Assembly: GCF_900176485.1 (NCBI RefSeq)
Contig: NZ_FWYD01000001.1
Coordinates: forward strand, 248,001-312,000
DNA length: 64,000 nucleotides
From: Primorskyibacter flagellatus
Lineage (GTDB): Bacteria > Pseudomonadota > Alphaproteobacteria > Rhodobacterales > Rhodobacteraceae
Direction: 5' to 3'
Shown: one piece after another, positions 63,451-64,000 of the stretch
Numbering within the stretch: position 1 is the first letter of the stretch
How the letters are laid out: each line of letters begins with the position of its first letter
Program-made: the position numbers and the translations under genes
The notes under the pieces: model-generated
What the model was told of the DNA's origin: nothing
The model's database searches: none
What the model saw: only the letters and a program-made list of their open reading frames with translations

Positions 63451-63765
63451 TGTCTTCTCCCGAGTTGGAACATTTGTCCTGACCAAAGCCTAAGCGGCGT
63501 CATGCTAAATGAAAAGAGCCGTGTGATGTTGCCGTTGCGCGATGGTCGGACGGGTTTGTTTTGCGCGGTTTGAACATTGACTGAACCGGATGCCTGAAAG
63601 GTGAGCTTCGGCACCGGATCTGGCAGCGCACCCTGGTTTGTATGGTGCCGCATGCGCGTCCAAGTGCACCCGCCCCGGACTTGATCCGGGGCCTTTCTGC
63701 TCATGACGTTGAGGCCCCGGATCAAGTCCGGGGCGGGTGGCGCCAGATCACGCAGTCATTGAACC
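63451..63765. other. Intergenic region upstream of livJ, with REP-like doublet
   Basis: It contains the promoter region of livJ (on its right side) and the inverted doublet described separately. I see no gene. The open frames here are crossed by the repeat. Confidence 0.55.
63667..63739. repeat. REP-like inverted doublet (two 28-nt arms)
   Basis: Two perfectly matching 28-nt arms in inverted orientation (63667-63694 and 63712-63739) flank a 17-nt spacer. Each arm holds its own palindrome, CCCCGGA-CTTGA-TCCGGGG. Repeats of this sequence type are widespread in Rhodobacteraceae intergenic regions, from general familiarity. A large cruciform or two hairpins could form between the two genes. Confidence 0.9.
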
Positions 63766-64000
63766 TCATACCGGCAGGCGCGCCGCATGGCTGCCGCGCT
63801 CGCGGTAGGGGGTGGTTTGATAATGGGCGCGGTAGCATTTCGAAAAATGTGAGGGCGATGCAAAACCGCAGGCGAGTGCGACGTTGATGACGCTCATATC
63901 CGTCTGCATCAGCAGGTTCCGCGCCTTTTGCAGCCGCAATTCCATGTAATATCGCTTGGGCGAACGATTAAGATAGCGGCGAAACAGACGCTCCAGCTGC
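63766..64000 (-). CDS. AraC-family (GlxA-type) transcriptional regulator, 3' part only
   Basis: The last 77 residues up to the stop at 63766 are the second half of an AraC-type DNA-binding domain: QLERLFRRYLNRSPKRYYM, then LQKARNLLMQTDMSVINVA and CGFASPSHFSKCYRAHYQ. The start lies outside the window. Sequence style fits GlxA-type regulators with an N-terminal DJ-1/PfpI domain, but that part cannot be seen. Whether it controls livJ is not shown. Confidence 0.85.
   Translation of the reverse strand, partial: QLERLFRRYLNRSPKRYYMELRLQKARNLLMQTDMSVINVALACGFASPSHFSKCYRAHYQTTPYRERGSHAARLPV

Noticed and set aside
1-64000. tRNA, rRNA, CRISPR, insertion sequences or prophage genes
   Set aside because: None was found by eye on either strand; a tRNAscan-SE and ISfinder search would be needed to exclude small cases.

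Overview
The window looks like chromosomal DNA of a Rhodobacteraceae (Roseobacter-group) alphaproteobacterium. The evidence is the GC-rich coding sequence, the glpD-STPQUV-K glycerol importer operon, the pyrH-frr-uppS-cdsA-dxr-rseP-bamA-skp-fabZ-lpxA-lpxI-lpxB core block (LpxI instead of LpxH), an IalB-family protein, and many ABC importers. I see no prophage, insertion sequence, CRISPR array, tRNA or rRNA. Coding density is high and many neighbouring genes overlap by 4-8 nt.

Layout. 1-193: 5' end of an RTX protein on the minus strand. 578-6824: M19 dipeptidase plus a five-gene Dpp-type peptide importer. 6897-17647: divergent glpR, then glpD, the glycerol ABC importer glpS-T-P-Q-U-V and glpK, with two unusual inserts: a 46-codon palindrome-bearing frame between glpT and glpP, and a secreted SH3-type protein between glpQ and glpU. 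17724-19950: MocA-like nucleotidyltransferase and a DUF2254 membrane protein. 20010-24092 (minus): CorC/HlyC-type protein, XerD recombinase, a 518-aa exported protein of unknown function and a 49-aa membrane peptide. 24218-25869: aroK-aroB. 25931-30896 (minus): DoxX protein and a ferric-type ABC importer. 31349-33252: ssb, lytic transglycosylase, glutathione S-transferase. 33383-39547 (minus): second Dpp-type importer with a Tat-exported binding protein and a fused double ATPase. 39927-40820 (minus): miaA. 40947-52966: translation, isoprenoid, envelope and lipid A block. 53059-53739 (minus): IalB-family protein. 53740-54255: intergenic region with two candidate minus-strand small RNAs. 54256-55812: HerA-like ATPase. 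55925-63450 (minus): a branched-chain-amino-acid-type importer whose livH and livM are separated by a sulfotransferase gene and a MarR gene, and which carries an unknown exported 127-aa protein coupled to livH. 63667-63739: a REP-like inverted doublet. 63766-64000: 3' end of a GlxA/AraC-type regulator.

Much of the window is nutrient scavenging: five ABC importers for peptides (two), glycerol, a ferric-type or unknown substrate, and a branched-chain-amino-acid-type substrate. Glycerol enters through GlpSTPQV, is phosphorylated by GlpK and oxidised by GlpD under GlpR control. The core block runs from UMP kinase and ribosome recycling through undecaprenyl and phospholipid precursors to outer-membrane assembly and early lipid A synthesis.

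Nothing here is an obviously new multi-gene system. The observations I would check first are: the candidate anti-Shine-Dalgarno sRNA at about 54098-54181, which could pair with ribosome-binding sites of several binding-protein genes in this window; the complementary degeneration of the GlpS/GlpT ATP sites; the two small inserts in the glp operon; and the split liv operon with its coupled Cys-rich exported protein.
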